Below, in pieces: positions 36,696 to 45,974 of a stretch of DNA of 64,000 bases. How positions within the stretch are numbered: position 1 is the first letter of the stretch; every line of letters starts with the position of its first letter. A model generated the notes under the pieces. That model saw only the letters and a program-made list of their open reading frames with translations. It did no database searches and was not told where the DNA came from. Origin of the DNA: Roseibium sp. MMSF_3544 (lineage in GTDB: Bacteria; Pseudomonadota; Alphaproteobacteria; Rhizobiales; Stappiaceae); contig NZ_JASHKA010000018.1 of the NCBI RefSeq assembly GCF_030732845.1, forward strand, positions 62,001-126,000. The letters run 5' to 3'. A program made the position numbers and the translations under genes.

Positions 36696-37433
36696 TCAGG
36701 CCCGTTCCCTGTTCCGGATCTTTTCCAGCTTTTCCGGCTCGGCGATAAAGTCTTCCAGGATCTCCGGCAGATCCGGACTGACGAGGCCAGCCGAAATCAC
36801 CAGCTTCGCCGCGTCCTCAACGCCCATCGACAATTCGATTACATCTTCCTTGGGCACGAAAAGCAGGAAACCGGACGTGGGGTTCGGCGTCGTGGGCAGG
36901 AAAACGGAAACTGTTTGTGCCCGGTCCTTCAGGCGTTTTGCCACCTCACCTTTGGTTTCCGTCGAGATGAAAACGATTGCCCAAAGGCCCTTGCGGGGAT
37001 ATTCGACAAGCGCAGCCTTTGAAAAACTGTTGCCACGTTCATCAAGTACCGTCTCAAAAATCTGCTTTAAGCCACTGTAAATATTACGAACAAGCGGCAT
37101 TCGTCCGACGACACCCTCGCCGAATGATATCAGGCTTCGTCCCAGGAAATTCGCTGCCAGAAACCCGACAATGGTCAGAACGAAGATCGCGACGATCAGA
37201 CCGAAACCCGGAACCGAGAACGGCAGATAGGTCTCAGGATTGTAGACCTTTGGCACAAACGGCTTTACCCAGCCATCGACCCACTTGATGAAGGTCCAGG
37301 TCAGCCAAAGGGTAATTCCGATTGGACCGGTGATCACGAGACCGGTCAGAAAGTAGTTTCGCAGGCGAGTTGCCGCGCCGGGCCGATGGCCTATCTTGTG
37401 CGTGTCTTCTGATTTATGTTTATTCCGGCTCAT
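36696..37433 (-). CDS. DUF502 family membrane protein
   Basis: 245 aa from the ATG at 37433 (MSRNKHKSEDTHK); an upstream start at 37553 would add 40 residues without family resemblance. Two membrane helices, at about 30-50 (NYFLTGLVITGPIGITLWLTW) and 80-100 (GFGLIVAIFVLTIVGFLAANF), followed by a cytoplasmic/periplasmic beta-rich domain with the family motif MPLVRNIYSGLKQI and TTPNPTSGFLLFVP. Function unknown. It is convergent with recG with no intergenic base. Confidence 0.9.
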   Translation of the reverse strand: MSRNKHKSEDTHKIGHRPGAATRLRNYFLTGLVITGPIGITLWLTWTFIKWVDGWVKPFVPKVYNPETYLPFSVPGFGLIVAIFVLTIVGFLAANFLGRSLISFGEGVVGRMPLVRNIYSGLKQIFETVLDERGNSFSKAALVEYPRKGLWAIVFISTETKGEVAKRLKDRAQTVSVFLPTTPNPTSGFLLFVPKEDVIELSMGVEDAAKLVISAGLVSPDLPEILEDFIAEPEKLEKIRNRERA

Positions 37434-37555
37434 GGGTGAACCCAACCAAAGTCCTTTTGTGTGCTCGTCTTTCCAACTGACACGCACTAGATAAGCATCT
37501 TTATCGCAGCGCGGTATCCTTCGCTTGATTAATTTTTTAGCGATATACCGCAAAA

Positions 37556-37975
37556 ATGCCGATTGCGGAGGCAGTATTGCGGCGAATCACATTCAAACTT
37601 CTGGGAACGGGATGTGTAGGCCTCGGAATCGTCGGCGCTTTTTTACCGCTTCTGCCGAGCACAATCTTTTTCATCATGGCGGCAGCCTGCTTTGCGCGGT
37701 CCTCTCCGGCCCTCGAAGCACGTATCCTCAATCACCCGGTCTTTGGTCCACCCGTGATCGCCTGGCGCGAGCATGGCGCCATACCGCCCAAGGCGAAAAT
37801 CATCGCAGTTGCCGGTATGGCATTCGGATTTGCCATGTTTTACTGGACATCATCACCGGCGCTCTGGCTCTCTATCGTTGTCGGTCTTTTCCTGGTTGGC
37901 TGCGCAACCTACGTTCTTTCCCGCCCGTCCGGCCCAAGGCAGCAAGCGGAAGAAGACTGTCCTGACCACCTTTAA
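37556..37975 (+). CDS. YbaN/DUF454 family small membrane protein
   Basis: 139 aa. Conserved family signs are GCVGLGIVGAFLPLLPSTIFFIMAAACFARSSP in the first membrane hairpin, followed by the loop with NHPVFGPPVIAWREHGAI and two further helices. Function is unknown in E. coli YbaN and here. The gene is divergent from the DUF502 gene across about 120 bases. The charged C-terminal tail (QQAEEDCPDHL) is variable. Confidence 0.88.
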   Translation: MPIAEAVLRRITFKLLGTGCVGLGIVGAFLPLLPSTIFFIMAAACFARSSPALEARILNHPVFGPPVIAWREHGAIPPKAKIIAVAGMAFGFAMFYWTSSPALWLSIVVGLFLVGCATYVLSRPSGPRQQAEEDCPDHL

Positions 37976-38015
37976 GGACGGTCCGTTCTGAGGCCGACGA
38001 GAACGGAACGCAATT

Positions 38016-38453
38016 TCAATCGTCAGGAATCAGACGCTTGCCCAATGGAATAGCGGCATCCTCTGAATAGCCGAGCTCATGATAGAACTGCAGCACAGCT
38101 TCGTTTCCGCTCCGCACGAACAGGTTGATCTTCGGGCATTCAAGCTTGAGAAGGAATGCCTCGCAGTGGTTCATGAGCCGCTTGCCGAGCCCTTGCGCTT
38201 GAAACTCGGGATCGATCGCCAGGTAATAGATGGACCCGCGATGACCATCATAGCTCGCCATCACGGAGCCGATGATCCTTTGCCCGGCTAAGAGAACAAA
38301 GAAGGCTCCGTTTCGGTCCGTCAGTTTGCGGTCGATATCCTTGTCAGGATTGTTCCAGGGCCGGACAAGACCGCATTTTTCCCAAAGGGAAATCACATCC
38401 TGCCTGTGTTTTTCATCAAATTCGGCAATTTCCGATTTTTCGAGTTCTGACAT
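38016..38453 (-). CDS. GNAT acetyltransferase, YpeA-like
   Basis: 145 aa from ATG 38453; a TTG at 38492 would add 13 residues without better support. GNAT fold with acetyl-CoA site YYLAIDPEFQAQGLGKRLMNH (Q/R-x-x-G-x-G/A motif as QAQGLG) and NLFVRSGNEAVLQFYHELGYSED. The N-terminal W-x-x-CGL...PWNNP motif matches YpeA. The substrate is unknown. It converges with the YbaN-like gene and stands alone. Confidence 0.88.
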   Translation of the reverse strand: MSELEKSEIAEFDEKHRQDVISLWEKCGLVRPWNNPDKDIDRKLTDRNGAFFVLLAGQRIIGSVMASYDGHRGSIYYLAIDPEFQAQGLGKRLMNHCEAFLLKLECPKINLFVRSGNEAVLQFYHELGYSEDAAIPLGKRLIPDD

Positions 38454-38541
38454 GTCGTAACGGTCTTGTTGCTTGTGTCCATAGACGCTCAAAATTAAGG
38501 CAGAAAGTCCTTGAAATTCTACGTTCTTGAAACTGTTTCAA

Positions 38542-39120
38542 TCACTTGAGGTAGTTTGTGTGCGTCATGGTATCGTTCATTTCCTGAATGAGAACGATAA
38601 ATCCTTTTAGCCCTTCGGAAATGTCAACGGTTTCCAGCGATTGGACGGGATGCGTGTATCTGAGCTTGTGAAAACAGCCATGCAGCAATCCCATGCTGGC
38701 AACGGTCACCGCCTGGCCTGTGTTCGAAGATGTCGTCAGGTATACGGCATTGTCGACAAAACCGATATCGGCATAGAGCTTTTCCGGAACCAGATAGGGA
38801 TCGGAAAGAACCGTTTCCGGCGTCAGCTTCTCGGCTATGTAATAGACCTCGTGGACCGCTTGCTTCAGTTGCTCTTCGGCATCTGCGGCCTCGGGATTGC
38901 TGACCCCGTAATCATAGATGAAGAAAGTTCCCTTTGCGTGCCTGCCATGAAAGGCAATCGAAAAGCCGTATTTGCTGTCATCATAGCGAACCGGTTGATC
39001 GACGGCCCAATCGGGGTGCTGAAACGCGTCAAATGCTGGAACCCTGCATTCGGCAAGGGCTGTGCCCGACAACAGGCAAGCTGTCAGAACTGACAGGCAA
39101 TACCACTTTGCTGCAGACAT
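38542..39120 (-). CDS. secreted hypothetical protein, 192 aa
   Basis: Signal peptide MSAAKWYCLSVLTACLLSGTALA with likely cleavage before ECRVPAF, leaving two cysteines in the mature protein (C25 and one in GLLHGCFHK), compatible with a disulfide. The mature part is a mixed strand/helix domain with an acidic start; I do not recognise a family. GGAGAGG lies upstream of the ATG. It is 65 bases downstream of glmS on the same strand and may be read from that operon. Confidence 0.75.
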   Translation of the reverse strand: MSAAKWYCLSVLTACLLSGTALAECRVPAFDAFQHPDWAVDQPVRYDDSKYGFSIAFHGRHAKGTFFIYDYGVSNPEAADAEEQLKQAVHEVYYIAEKLTPETVLSDPYLVPEKLYADIGFVDNAVYLTTSSNTGQAVTVASMGLLHGCFHKLRYTHPVQSLETVDISEGLKGFIVLIQEMNDTMTHTNYLK

Positions 39121-39185
39121 ACTGGCCTCTCCTCACAGCGAAACTGGATCTGTCCCGGCCTAAGCGCCTGGCGCTTTTCTCAAGC

Positions 39186-41012
39186 CTATTCGACAGTTAC
39201 CGATTTTGCCAGATTGCGCGGCTGATCGACATCCGTCCCCATGAAGACAGCGGTGTGATAGGCAATCAGTTGAACCGGCAACGCGTAAATGATCGGAGCC
39301 ACGATGTCGGACATGTCCGGCAGGATCAGGGTGTTTTCCGCAGCTCCGCCACTCTCCTCCGCTCCCTTGGCATCAGTAATAAGAACAATCCGCCCGCCAC
39401 GCGCGGCAACTTCCTGCATGTTGGAAACGGTTTTCTCGTAGATCGCGTCATAAGGGGCGATAACAAAGACCGGCATGTTCTCATCAATCAGCGCGATCGG
39501 GCCGTGTTTCAACTCGCCAGCGGCGTAGCCTTCCGCATGGATGTAGGAGAGTTCCTTCAGCTTCAAGGCGCCTTCCAGGGCCAATGGAAAGTTGGTTGAG
39601 CGCCCAAGATAGAGCGCATTGTTCGCTTTTGAGAGTGGCTGAGAGAGCTTCTCGATCTCAACTTCCGCTGCAAGGGCTTTCAACGCCAGGCTTGGAACCT
39701 CCGTGAGCTCCGAGACCAGTTCTTGCTCGCGCTCGGGCGACAGGACACCCCGCTCCCGCCCTGCCTGAAGGGCAAGGGCTGCCAGAACAGCAAGCTGGCA
39801 TGTGAACGCCTTCGTCGACGCAACGCCTATCTCAGGCCCTGCAATGGTCGGAAAAACCATGTCCGCTTCACGCGCAATCGTGCTTTCCGGCACATTCACG
39901 ACGGCTCCGATCGCCGCGCCGTTCACCTTGCAGTATCGCAGCGAGGCAAGCGTGTCCGCCGTCTCTCCCGATTGAGAGATGAACAGAGCCGCGTCCTTGT
40001 CACTGACGGGCGTTTCCCGATAGCGGAATTCGCTGGCAATATCGATTTCGACCGGCAGGCGGGCGTATTTTTCGAACCAGTATTTGGAAACAAGACCGGC
40101 CAGGTAAGCTGTGCCGCATGCTGAAACGATAAGCCGAGACAGATCACCAAACTTGAGCTTGTCCGCTCCGTCGACCTTCGCGGTCTTGCTGGCATAGTCG
40201 AAATATCGCGAAAGCGTATGGCCAAGCACTTCGGGCTGTTCATGGATTTCCTTCGCCATGAAGTGCTTGTAGTTGCCCTTGTCCATCAAACTGGACGTAA
40301 CCGAGGACCTTGCTTCGGGACGCTCGACCGGCCGGTTCTCCTGGTCGAAGACTTTCACGCCAGAACGCGTCAGGACGGCCCAGTCACCTTCTTCCAGATA
40401 AGTGATCCGGTCCGTAAACGGCGACAGGGCGATGGCGTCGGAGCCGAAGAACATCTCACCCTCACCGTGACCGATGGCAAGCGGCGAGCCCTTGCGGGCG
40501 CCGATCATCAGGTCGTCTTCCCCGGCAAACAACATGGCAAGGGCAAAGGCCCCTTTCAGACGCGGCAACGTGGCAGCGACGGCCTCTTCAGGCGACATGC
40601 CTTTGTCCCGCGCAAGGTTGATCAGATGGGCCACCACTTCCGTGTCTGTATCGGTACTGAGAACGGATCCCTCTGAGACGACCTCGTCCCTGAGTTCGAG
40701 ATAGTTCTCGATAATGCCGTTGTGAACGATGGCGACCGGTCCGGCCTGATGCGGATGGGCGTTGGAAACGGTCGGAGCCCCATGGGTCGCCCACCGCGTA
40801 TGTCCGATGCCCGACGTTCCAGCAAGAGGAGCGCGATCGAGCGCAGCTTCCAGATTGCGCAGCTTGCCTTCTGCACGCCGGCGCACGAGTTCTGAACCAA
40901 CGAGCGTCGCGACACCGGCGGAATCGTAACCCCGGTACTCGAGCCGCTTCAAAGAATCAACGATACGTGGAGCGGCTTCAGTCTTTCCCAAAATGCCAAC
41001 AATTCCACACAT
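39186..41012 (-). CDS. glmS: glutamine-fructose-6-phosphate aminotransferase GlmS
   Basis: Makes glucosamine-6-phosphate, the first step to UDP-GlcNAc, 608 aa. The N-terminal Ntn glutaminase begins MCGIVGILG with catalytic Cys2 (after removal of Met1), then the two SIS isomerase domains, and the C-terminal lid NLAKSVTVE. AAGGA lies eight bases before the ATG. It is downstream of glmU on the same strand with a 113-base gap, so the two UDP-GlcNAc genes form a cluster. No glmS ribozyme-like leader is expected or seen. Confidence 0.98.
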   Translation of the reverse strand: MCGIVGILGKTEAAPRIVDSLKRLEYRGYDSAGVATLVGSELVRRRAEGKLRNLEAALDRAPLAGTSGIGHTRWATHGAPTVSNAHPHQAGPVAIVHNGIIENYLELRDEVVSEGSVLSTDTDTEVVAHLINLARDKGMSPEEAVAATLPRLKGAFALAMLFAGEDDLMIGARKGSPLAIGHGEGEMFFGSDAIALSPFTDRITYLEEGDWAVLTRSGVKVFDQENRPVERPEARSSVTSSLMDKGNYKHFMAKEIHEQPEVLGHTLSRYFDYASKTAKVDGADKLKFGDLSRLIVSACGTAYLAGLVSKYWFEKYARLPVEIDIASEFRYRETPVSDKDAALFISQSGETADTLASLRYCKVNGAAIGAVVNVPESTIAREADMVFPTIAGPEIGVASTKAFTCQLAVLAALALQAGRERGVLSPEREQELVSELTEVPSLALKALAAEVEIEKLSQPLSKANNALYLGRSTNFPLALEGALKLKELSYIHAEGYAAGELKHGPIALIDENMPVFVIAPYDAIYEKTVSNMQEVAARGGRIVLITDAKGAEESGGAAENTLILPDMSDIVAPIIYALPVQLIAYHTAVFMGTDVDQPRNLAKSVTVE

Positions 41013-41125
41013 GAAGATATCCTTCTTTGATCATCGAAAGGCCTCCTGCTTAGACGAGGCAGCCCTTCAAACTGAAATCAATACGTGTTTCAGAAAGTGT
41101 CAGAACAAGGTTTCTATGATGTTGA

Positions 41126-42481
41126 CTAGGACTTGGCGTTCTTTTCGGCCTGCAACCTGTCCCGCAAGCGTGCAGCACGGCCTTCCTTGACCACCTGCCT
41201 GCTTCGGCCAAACGCCAGAGCATCCGTTTTCACGTCATCGGTAATCACGCTGCCGGCCGAAATGAAAACGCCATTCCCCAACCGAAGCGGCGCAACCAGA
41301 GTGGAATTTGACCCTATGAAACTGCCCGCGCCGATTTCGGTCCTGTGCTTGAGATATCCGTCGTAGTTGCAGGTGATCGTCCCGGCGCCGATATTGGACT
41401 TGGAGCCAACGCTGGCATCGCCGATATAGCTCAGATGGTTCGCCTTTGCGCCAGCTCCGAACGTCGCATTCTTCACTTCAACGAAGTTGCCGACCTTGGC
41501 ATCGCTTCCCAGGACGGCACCGGGGCGCAATCGCGCATAGGGTCCGACCACGCAGCCTTTGCCAACCTGGGCGCCCTCAAGGTGACTGAATGAGCGGATC
41601 GTCGCTCCCGAAGACACTTTGACACCCTTTGCGAACACAACATTCTGCTCAACCGTGACACCGGGTTCCAGCACCGTGTCATGAGAGAAAAACACCGTGT
41701 GCGGTGCCAGCAAGGTGCAGCCATCCTCAAGCGCGGCAATGCGCATGCGCTCTTGAAAGTCTTCTTCGCAGGACGCGAGCTGAACACGCGTATTGATGCC
41801 TTGCGTTTCAACTTCAGACCCTTCGACCGCAACAACCTTCAGACCACGCTGGTTCGCGATTTCAACCGCATCGGTCAGGTAGAACTCACTCTTTGCATTG
41901 TCGTTGCCGATCGCTTCCATCAAAGACAGGGCCTGTTTGCCGGAAAATCCCATGATACCGGAATTGCAGAACGTCACGTTTCGTTCTTCATCCGTGGCAT
42001 CCTTTTCCTCCCGGATCGCATTCAACCGGCCATTTTCGGTCAACAATCGTCCGTAGCCGAAGGGATTGTCTGTCTGAAAACCCAAGACGGCCAGATCGGC
42101 CCCCTGCTCCAGTTGTTGCCGAACCTTCAGGATCGTGTCCGGAGTGACCAGCGGTGTGTCGCCGAAAATCACGAGCACATCATCAGCTTCGATTTCCAGT
42201 GCCGGTCTGGCGGCAAGTGCGGCGTGTGCCGTCCCCAGCCTGTCTGCCTGAACATAGCATCTGGCCGTCGGGACAAGATCGTAGACCAGGGACTCAAGTG
42301 CCGGCATGTCCGGTCCGGTAACGACTGAAATTCGGTCAGAGCCCGCGTTTTGCAGGGCTTTCAGCACGTGTCCGACGAGAGGCAGACCTCCGATTTCGTG
42401 CAAAACCTTCGGCAGATCCGATTTCATGCGGGTTCCGAGGCCTGCAGCCAGGACAATTGAGAGGCAAGTACGAGCGGTCAT
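41126..42481 (-). CDS. glmU: bifunctional GlmU (GlcNAc-1-P uridylyltransferase / GlcN-1-P acetyltransferase)
   Basis: 451 aa. The N-terminal pyrophosphorylase domain has LAAGLGTRMKSDLPKVLHEIGG (11-32), and the C-terminal left-handed beta-helix acetyltransferase shows hexapeptide repeats such as IGDASVGSKSNIGAGTITCNYDG. I start at ATG 42481 (MTARTCLSIVLAAG) by comparison with the family; an ATG at 42514 would add 11 residues without a ribosome-binding site. Supplies UDP-GlcNAc for peptidoglycan and LPS. Confidence 0.97.
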   Translation of the reverse strand: MTARTCLSIVLAAGLGTRMKSDLPKVLHEIGGLPLVGHVLKALQNAGSDRISVVTGPDMPALESLVYDLVPTARCYVQADRLGTAHAALAARPALEIEADDVLVIFGDTPLVTPDTILKVRQQLEQGADLAVLGFQTDNPFGYGRLLTENGRLNAIREEKDATDEERNVTFCNSGIMGFSGKQALSLMEAIGNDNAKSEFYLTDAVEIANQRGLKVVAVEGSEVETQGINTRVQLASCEEDFQERMRIAALEDGCTLLAPHTVFFSHDTVLEPGVTVEQNVVFAKGVKVSSGATIRSFSHLEGAQVGKGCVVGPYARLRPGAVLGSDAKVGNFVEVKNATFGAGAKANHLSYIGDASVGSKSNIGAGTITCNYDGYLKHRTEIGAGSFIGSNSTLVAPLRLGNGVFISAGSVITDDVKTDALAFGRSRQVVKEGRAARLRDRLQAEKNAKS

Positions 42482-42625
42482 GAAAAACCCATCTAGAGAA
42501 TCGCGAGAGTGCATCCAAGGATCGGGACTTTATATGCCCCGATCCACAGAACATTGAAAGATCTGACCGGCAGAGCATTTCCGTTTTGGTTTCGTTAACC
42601 ATAATGAGCGCCAGATGCGGTATCG

Positions 42626-43855
42626 TTGTTCAGATTCGCGGTCAGGATCCGGAAAAACGCCTTGCTTGAACCCCAGGCCAAAAAAACAAGTCGGGATATC
42701 GTCCGCGACACGTTCACACCACCGCGGGTCGGCCTGGTGTCCTGGGCGCTTGCCGCTATCTTCATGGGCACGATTGGGGTCGCGTCCTACCAATTCGGCA
42801 CAAGCTCGCTTGGTTCAACTGATGCCGTGCAGCGCGATCCAACAGGTGTTGCTCTTCCGCTCGCAAGCGACGTTGAGACAACAGCTTCCGTCAATCAGCG
42901 GCAACCTGTTGCTGTTTTCAATGGCGCGCAACCGAACCTTCAGGCTTCCGGCGCACCACTTGAGAAAAGTCAGATTGAAGTTCTCCAACTCGAAGTCGTT
43001 GGTCTTCGACGCAGGTTGACCGCGCTGGCGGAGCAAAATCTTGCCTATTCCCGGCGCATAGCTGCGCTGGAAAAAGAAGTGGCCACGGCAAAACTGTCTG
43101 AAGCCAGCACACCCACCGACGTAGAAGATTTGGCGGCAAGACCTGCTGCGGAGCCCAGGCCAGGTGTGGTCATTACCACTCAAGCGCCTGAAACCATGGT
43201 TCGTCGACCCAAGGCGGATGTCGCCTCTCCGGAAAGCCCAAAGGAACCGGCTCCTGTAGCGGCCGTCGAGACCAGGCAAGCCCCCGAAAAAGACCCGCCC
43301 CGCAAGATCGCACTCACTCAGCCGACACTTACGCAGGACACACAGCCTGTGCAGGACATCGAAGAGCAGGGGCCGGTCCGGATCGTCACTCTGCCTCAAC
43401 CTGACAGTGCACCAGTGACAACCGGTTCGATCCCCTCCGCCAGCGGACAATCCCTGCCGGACTTTGACGACACACCGACACGGTCGACCCTGACACCAAC
43501 GGTCATTACTCCGTCGGTACCTGCCGGACAAATCCAAAACGGTGAAGACAGCCAGATCAAGCGCAGCGATTTCGGCGCCGTGATCGGACACTACCGGTCC
43601 CGCGCGGCAGCGGCAAAGGCCTGGGCGGATTTCAAGGAACAGAACGAGGAACGGATGCGCGATCTGCGCCCGCTTCTCATGGAGAGGCAGGTCCCTGATG
43701 GCGGGATTGCGCTTTTGGTCGGGCCGTTTGCCAATGCCGCGGATGCGGCCGTGGCGTGCCTTCATCTCCTCGATGTCACCGAGCTTTGCCGCCCGGCCCT
43801 GTTCGCTGGAGATCCGCTCGTCACAGCCGCCAGGTTCAGGGACACGGCGTTTTAG
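42626..43855 (+). CDS. membrane-anchored protein with coiled coil, Pro-rich linker and SPOR-like C-terminus
   Basis: About 409 aa; the start is uncertain, since the first in-frame start is TTG at 42626 and TTG at 42662 is also possible; neither has a good ribosome-binding site. One helix at about 38-56 (GLVSWALAAIFMGTIGVAS) anchors a periplasmic part: coiled coil at about 112-145 (QLEVVGLRRRLTALAEQN), a Pro/Thr/Glu-rich linker (155-320), and a C-terminal domain (about 322-400) with GHYRSRAAAAKAWADF and GGIALLVGPFANAADA, resembling a SPOR peptidoglycan-binding fold. The assignment to SPOR is by pattern only. Divergent from glmU. Confidence 0.72.
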   Translation: MFRFAVRIRKNALLEPQAKKTSRDIVRDTFTPPRVGLVSWALAAIFMGTIGVASYQFGTSSLGSTDAVQRDPTGVALPLASDVETTASVNQRQPVAVFNGAQPNLQASGAPLEKSQIEVLQLEVVGLRRRLTALAEQNLAYSRRIAALEKEVATAKLSEASTPTDVEDLAARPAAEPRPGVVITTQAPETMVRRPKADVASPESPKEPAPVAAVETRQAPEKDPPRKIALTQPTLTQDTQPVQDIEEQGPVRIVTLPQPDSAPVTTGSIPSASGQSLPDFDDTPTRSTLTPTVITPSVPAGQIQNGEDSQIKRSDFGAVIGHYRSRAAAAKAWADFKEQNEERMRDLRPLLMERQVPDGGIALLVGPFANAADAAVACLHLLDVTELCRPALFAGDPLVTAARFRDTAF

Positions 43856-43882
43856 CGTTCGACGTGTTTGCCTTGCCGCCGG

Positions 43883-44626
43883 TCAACCGATCGTCTGAAA
43901 TGCCGGGAAAGTCTCAAGGAGCCAGTAGGAAAACACGGCCATCTGTCCGGTCAGAAACAGGACGCCAGTCACGACAAGCATCCCGCCCATCGTCTTCTCA
44001 ACGGTTCCCATGTGCTTGCGGAACCTTTTCATGAAGTTGAGGAAAGGGCCGGCAAACAGGGATGCGATGAGGAATGGAAGCCCCAGCCCAACAGCATAGG
44101 CGCTCAGCAACAACACTCCCTGCCCGACGGTATCCTTTGCTGCCGCGAAGCTCAGGATACCGGCCAGAACAGGACCGATACACGGTGTCCAGCCGAAGCC
44201 GAACGCAAGTCCCATCACGTAGGCTCCAAGTGGCCCTGCGGGCTTCCGTGTGACCTGGAAACGTGCTTCCCGGTAGAGCAGACCGATCCGGAACACACCC
44301 AGAAAATGCAGTCCCATGATAATGATGACCGCACCCGCGATATAGCCAAGAAAATCGAGGTATTGTCGGATTATCTGTCCCAGCAGACTGGCAGTTGCAC
44401 CGAGCATGACGAATACGGTCGAAAACCCCAGCACGAACACGAGTGATGTGAGAAAGACCCGTCGGGCAGCCGCGCGGTTGTCGTCCCCGTCGTCCGCCAA
44501 TTCCTCAAGCGAAACACCGGCCATGTAACCCAGATAAGGCGGCACGAGTGGCAGCACGCACGGAGAAAGAAAGGAAACGACTCCGGCCAGAACGGCAATA
44601 AGTATCGACGTCTCTTCGAGGATCAT
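43883..44626 (-). CDS. ccdA: cytochrome c biogenesis protein CcdA
   Basis: Inner-membrane thiol-disulfide electron carrier passing electrons from thioredoxin to the periplasm, 247 aa with six membrane helices. The two redox cysteines are present: C23 in SFLSPCVLPLVPPYLG and C149 in GFGWTPCIGPVL. It converges with the SPOR-like gene 27 bases away. The CcmG/ResA-type thioredoxin partner is not in the window. Confidence 0.93.
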   Translation of the reverse strand: MILEETSILIAVLAGVVSFLSPCVLPLVPPYLGYMAGVSLEELADDGDDNRAAARRVFLTSLVFVLGFSTVFVMLGATASLLGQIIRQYLDFLGYIAGAVIIIMGLHFLGVFRIGLLYREARFQVTRKPAGPLGAYVMGLAFGFGWTPCIGPVLAGILSFAAAKDTVGQGVLLLSAYAVGLGLPFLIASLFAGPFLNFMKRFRKHMGTVEKTMGGMLVVTGVLFLTGQMAVFSYWLLETFPAFQTIG

Positions 44627-44755
44627 GTGTATTTCCGGTCTGCTTCAATATTAAGTCCGGTATAGACCGGTGAGCGTTCAGTGCATTGATTTAGCCCCAA
44701 CATGGCCTTTCACAAAGACAAATGCCGCTCACCTTTTGGAGAGCGACACACCACG

Positions 44756-45802
44756 TCAGTTCGCGTCCGCGGGCAATAGACCTTTTGAACGGAAATACTG
44801 CAATGCGCCAGGATGTAGCGGGGCTGATGTGTCGGACGCAACGAGATCTTCAAGGTTCAGACGGCTGAGCGCCGGGTGCAGGGATTTGAAACTGTCGAAA
44901 TTGTCGTGAACGGCGGCAACCAGAATGGCAACGATTTCGTCTGGCATTTTCACCGAAGTGACCACGGTTGCGACAACACCGAAAGAGTCCAACGGTTCCG
45001 AAAGCCCATAAAGGCCCTCAGGGATCGACGTTGCCATGTAATAAGGCGCGTCTTCGATGAAGCGCGTCACGTCCGAATTCTTTACACCGATCAGGCGAAC
45101 GTCGCATTGGTCCTGGGTTTCCTCAATCAGTGCGGCAGGATGGCCAATCAATGCGAAATAGGCATCTATCTCACCAGAGCACAGCGCCTCGGCAAGCTCT
45201 GAGCTGCTTCTGTTGGAAAAGTTGGCGCGGTCGGCATCCGTCCAATCCAGGCTGCCGACAAGTGCATCCCAGGAGGCTGCGGAGCCGGAGCCTTCGCTCC
45301 CAGTGTTGATCCTGGCACCTTTCAGGTCATCGAAAGACTGAAAGTCGGATCCAGCTTTCACCACGATGGTCGCGACTTCCGAATGCAGCGAAAAAACAGA
45401 CCTCAGGTCTTCAAACGGCCCCGTATCTTCAAAAACGGACGTGCCAAGATAAGCGTGATGCTGCCAATCGGATTGGGTAAAACCAAAATCGAGCTCACCG
45501 GAACGGATCTGCCCGATGTTCGAAATCGATCCGAGTGTTGATTCAACCGAACACCGCACACCGTGGTCGGCACGCTCTGTGTTCAAGATCTTGCAGGTTG
45601 CTCCACCGGATGGGTAGTAAACGCCCGTTACACCCGCCGTCCCGATCGTTATGAAGTGCTGGTCTTCTGCAAGCGCCGGCGCGCTGACGACAAGGCAAGC
45701 CACCGCAAGCAGCTTTGCTGACTTTCCGGCGCAGTTATGAGACATACGCGGTGTTGGCCATAAACGTCCGAAAAGCGCTTTTGTCCGATCGATCAAATGC
45801 AT
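44756..45802 (-). CDS. TAXI-type TRAP transporter solute-binding protein (no permease nearby)
   Basis: 348 aa from ATG 45802, preceded by AGGT seven bases upstream; ATG 45745 (MSHNCAGKSAKLL) is an alternative that gives a more normal signal peptide, cut near VSAPALA. The mature domain begins with the family start FITIGTAGVTGVYYPSGGATCKILN and shows GARINTGSEGSGS and SGELDFGFTQSDW. TAXI proteins bind small carboxylates such as glutamate or oxoglutarate for TRAP uptake. No TRAP membrane gene adjoins it, so this is an orphan binding protein. Four cysteines remain in the mature domain. Confidence 0.88.
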   Translation of the reverse strand: MHLIDRTKALFGRLWPTPRMSHNCAGKSAKLLAVACLVVSAPALAEDQHFITIGTAGVTGVYYPSGGATCKILNTERADHGVRCSVESTLGSISNIGQIRSGELDFGFTQSDWQHHAYLGTSVFEDTGPFEDLRSVFSLHSEVATIVVKAGSDFQSFDDLKGARINTGSEGSGSAASWDALVGSLDWTDADRANFSNRSSSELAEALCSGEIDAYFALIGHPAALIEETQDQCDVRLIGVKNSDVTRFIEDAPYYMATSIPEGLYGLSEPLDSFGVVATVVTSVKMPDEIVAILVAAVHDNFDSFKSLHPALSRLNLEDLVASDTSAPLHPGALQYFRSKGLLPADAN

Positions 45803-45930
45803 GGAAGGCACCTATTTTTGGTCCTTTGGACCGGCATTCAGCTGACGCAAGGCATAACAAAGCCGCCGGGGATTGACCAGTTAGCCACACCATTCGCACG
45901 TTGATAAGTAGCCTACATGGTCCAGGAATC

Positions 45931-45950
45931 AAAAAAGGCGCCGATGCGCC
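45931..45950 (-). terminator. intrinsic terminator with T6 tract
   Basis: Minus strand GGCGC-ATCG-GCGCC followed by TTTTTT. It lies about 70 bases downstream of the 97-aa gene ending at 46018. Confidence 0.65.
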
Positions 45951-45974
45951 CTGTTCAACTAGTCTGATTTTTTG

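Noticed and set aside
42815-43765. 316-aa open frame on the minus strand opposite the SPOR-like gene
   Set aside because: The plus-strand protein has coherent domains (membrane helix, coiled coil, terminal domain); the opposite frame is Arg/Cys/Gly-rich without features.
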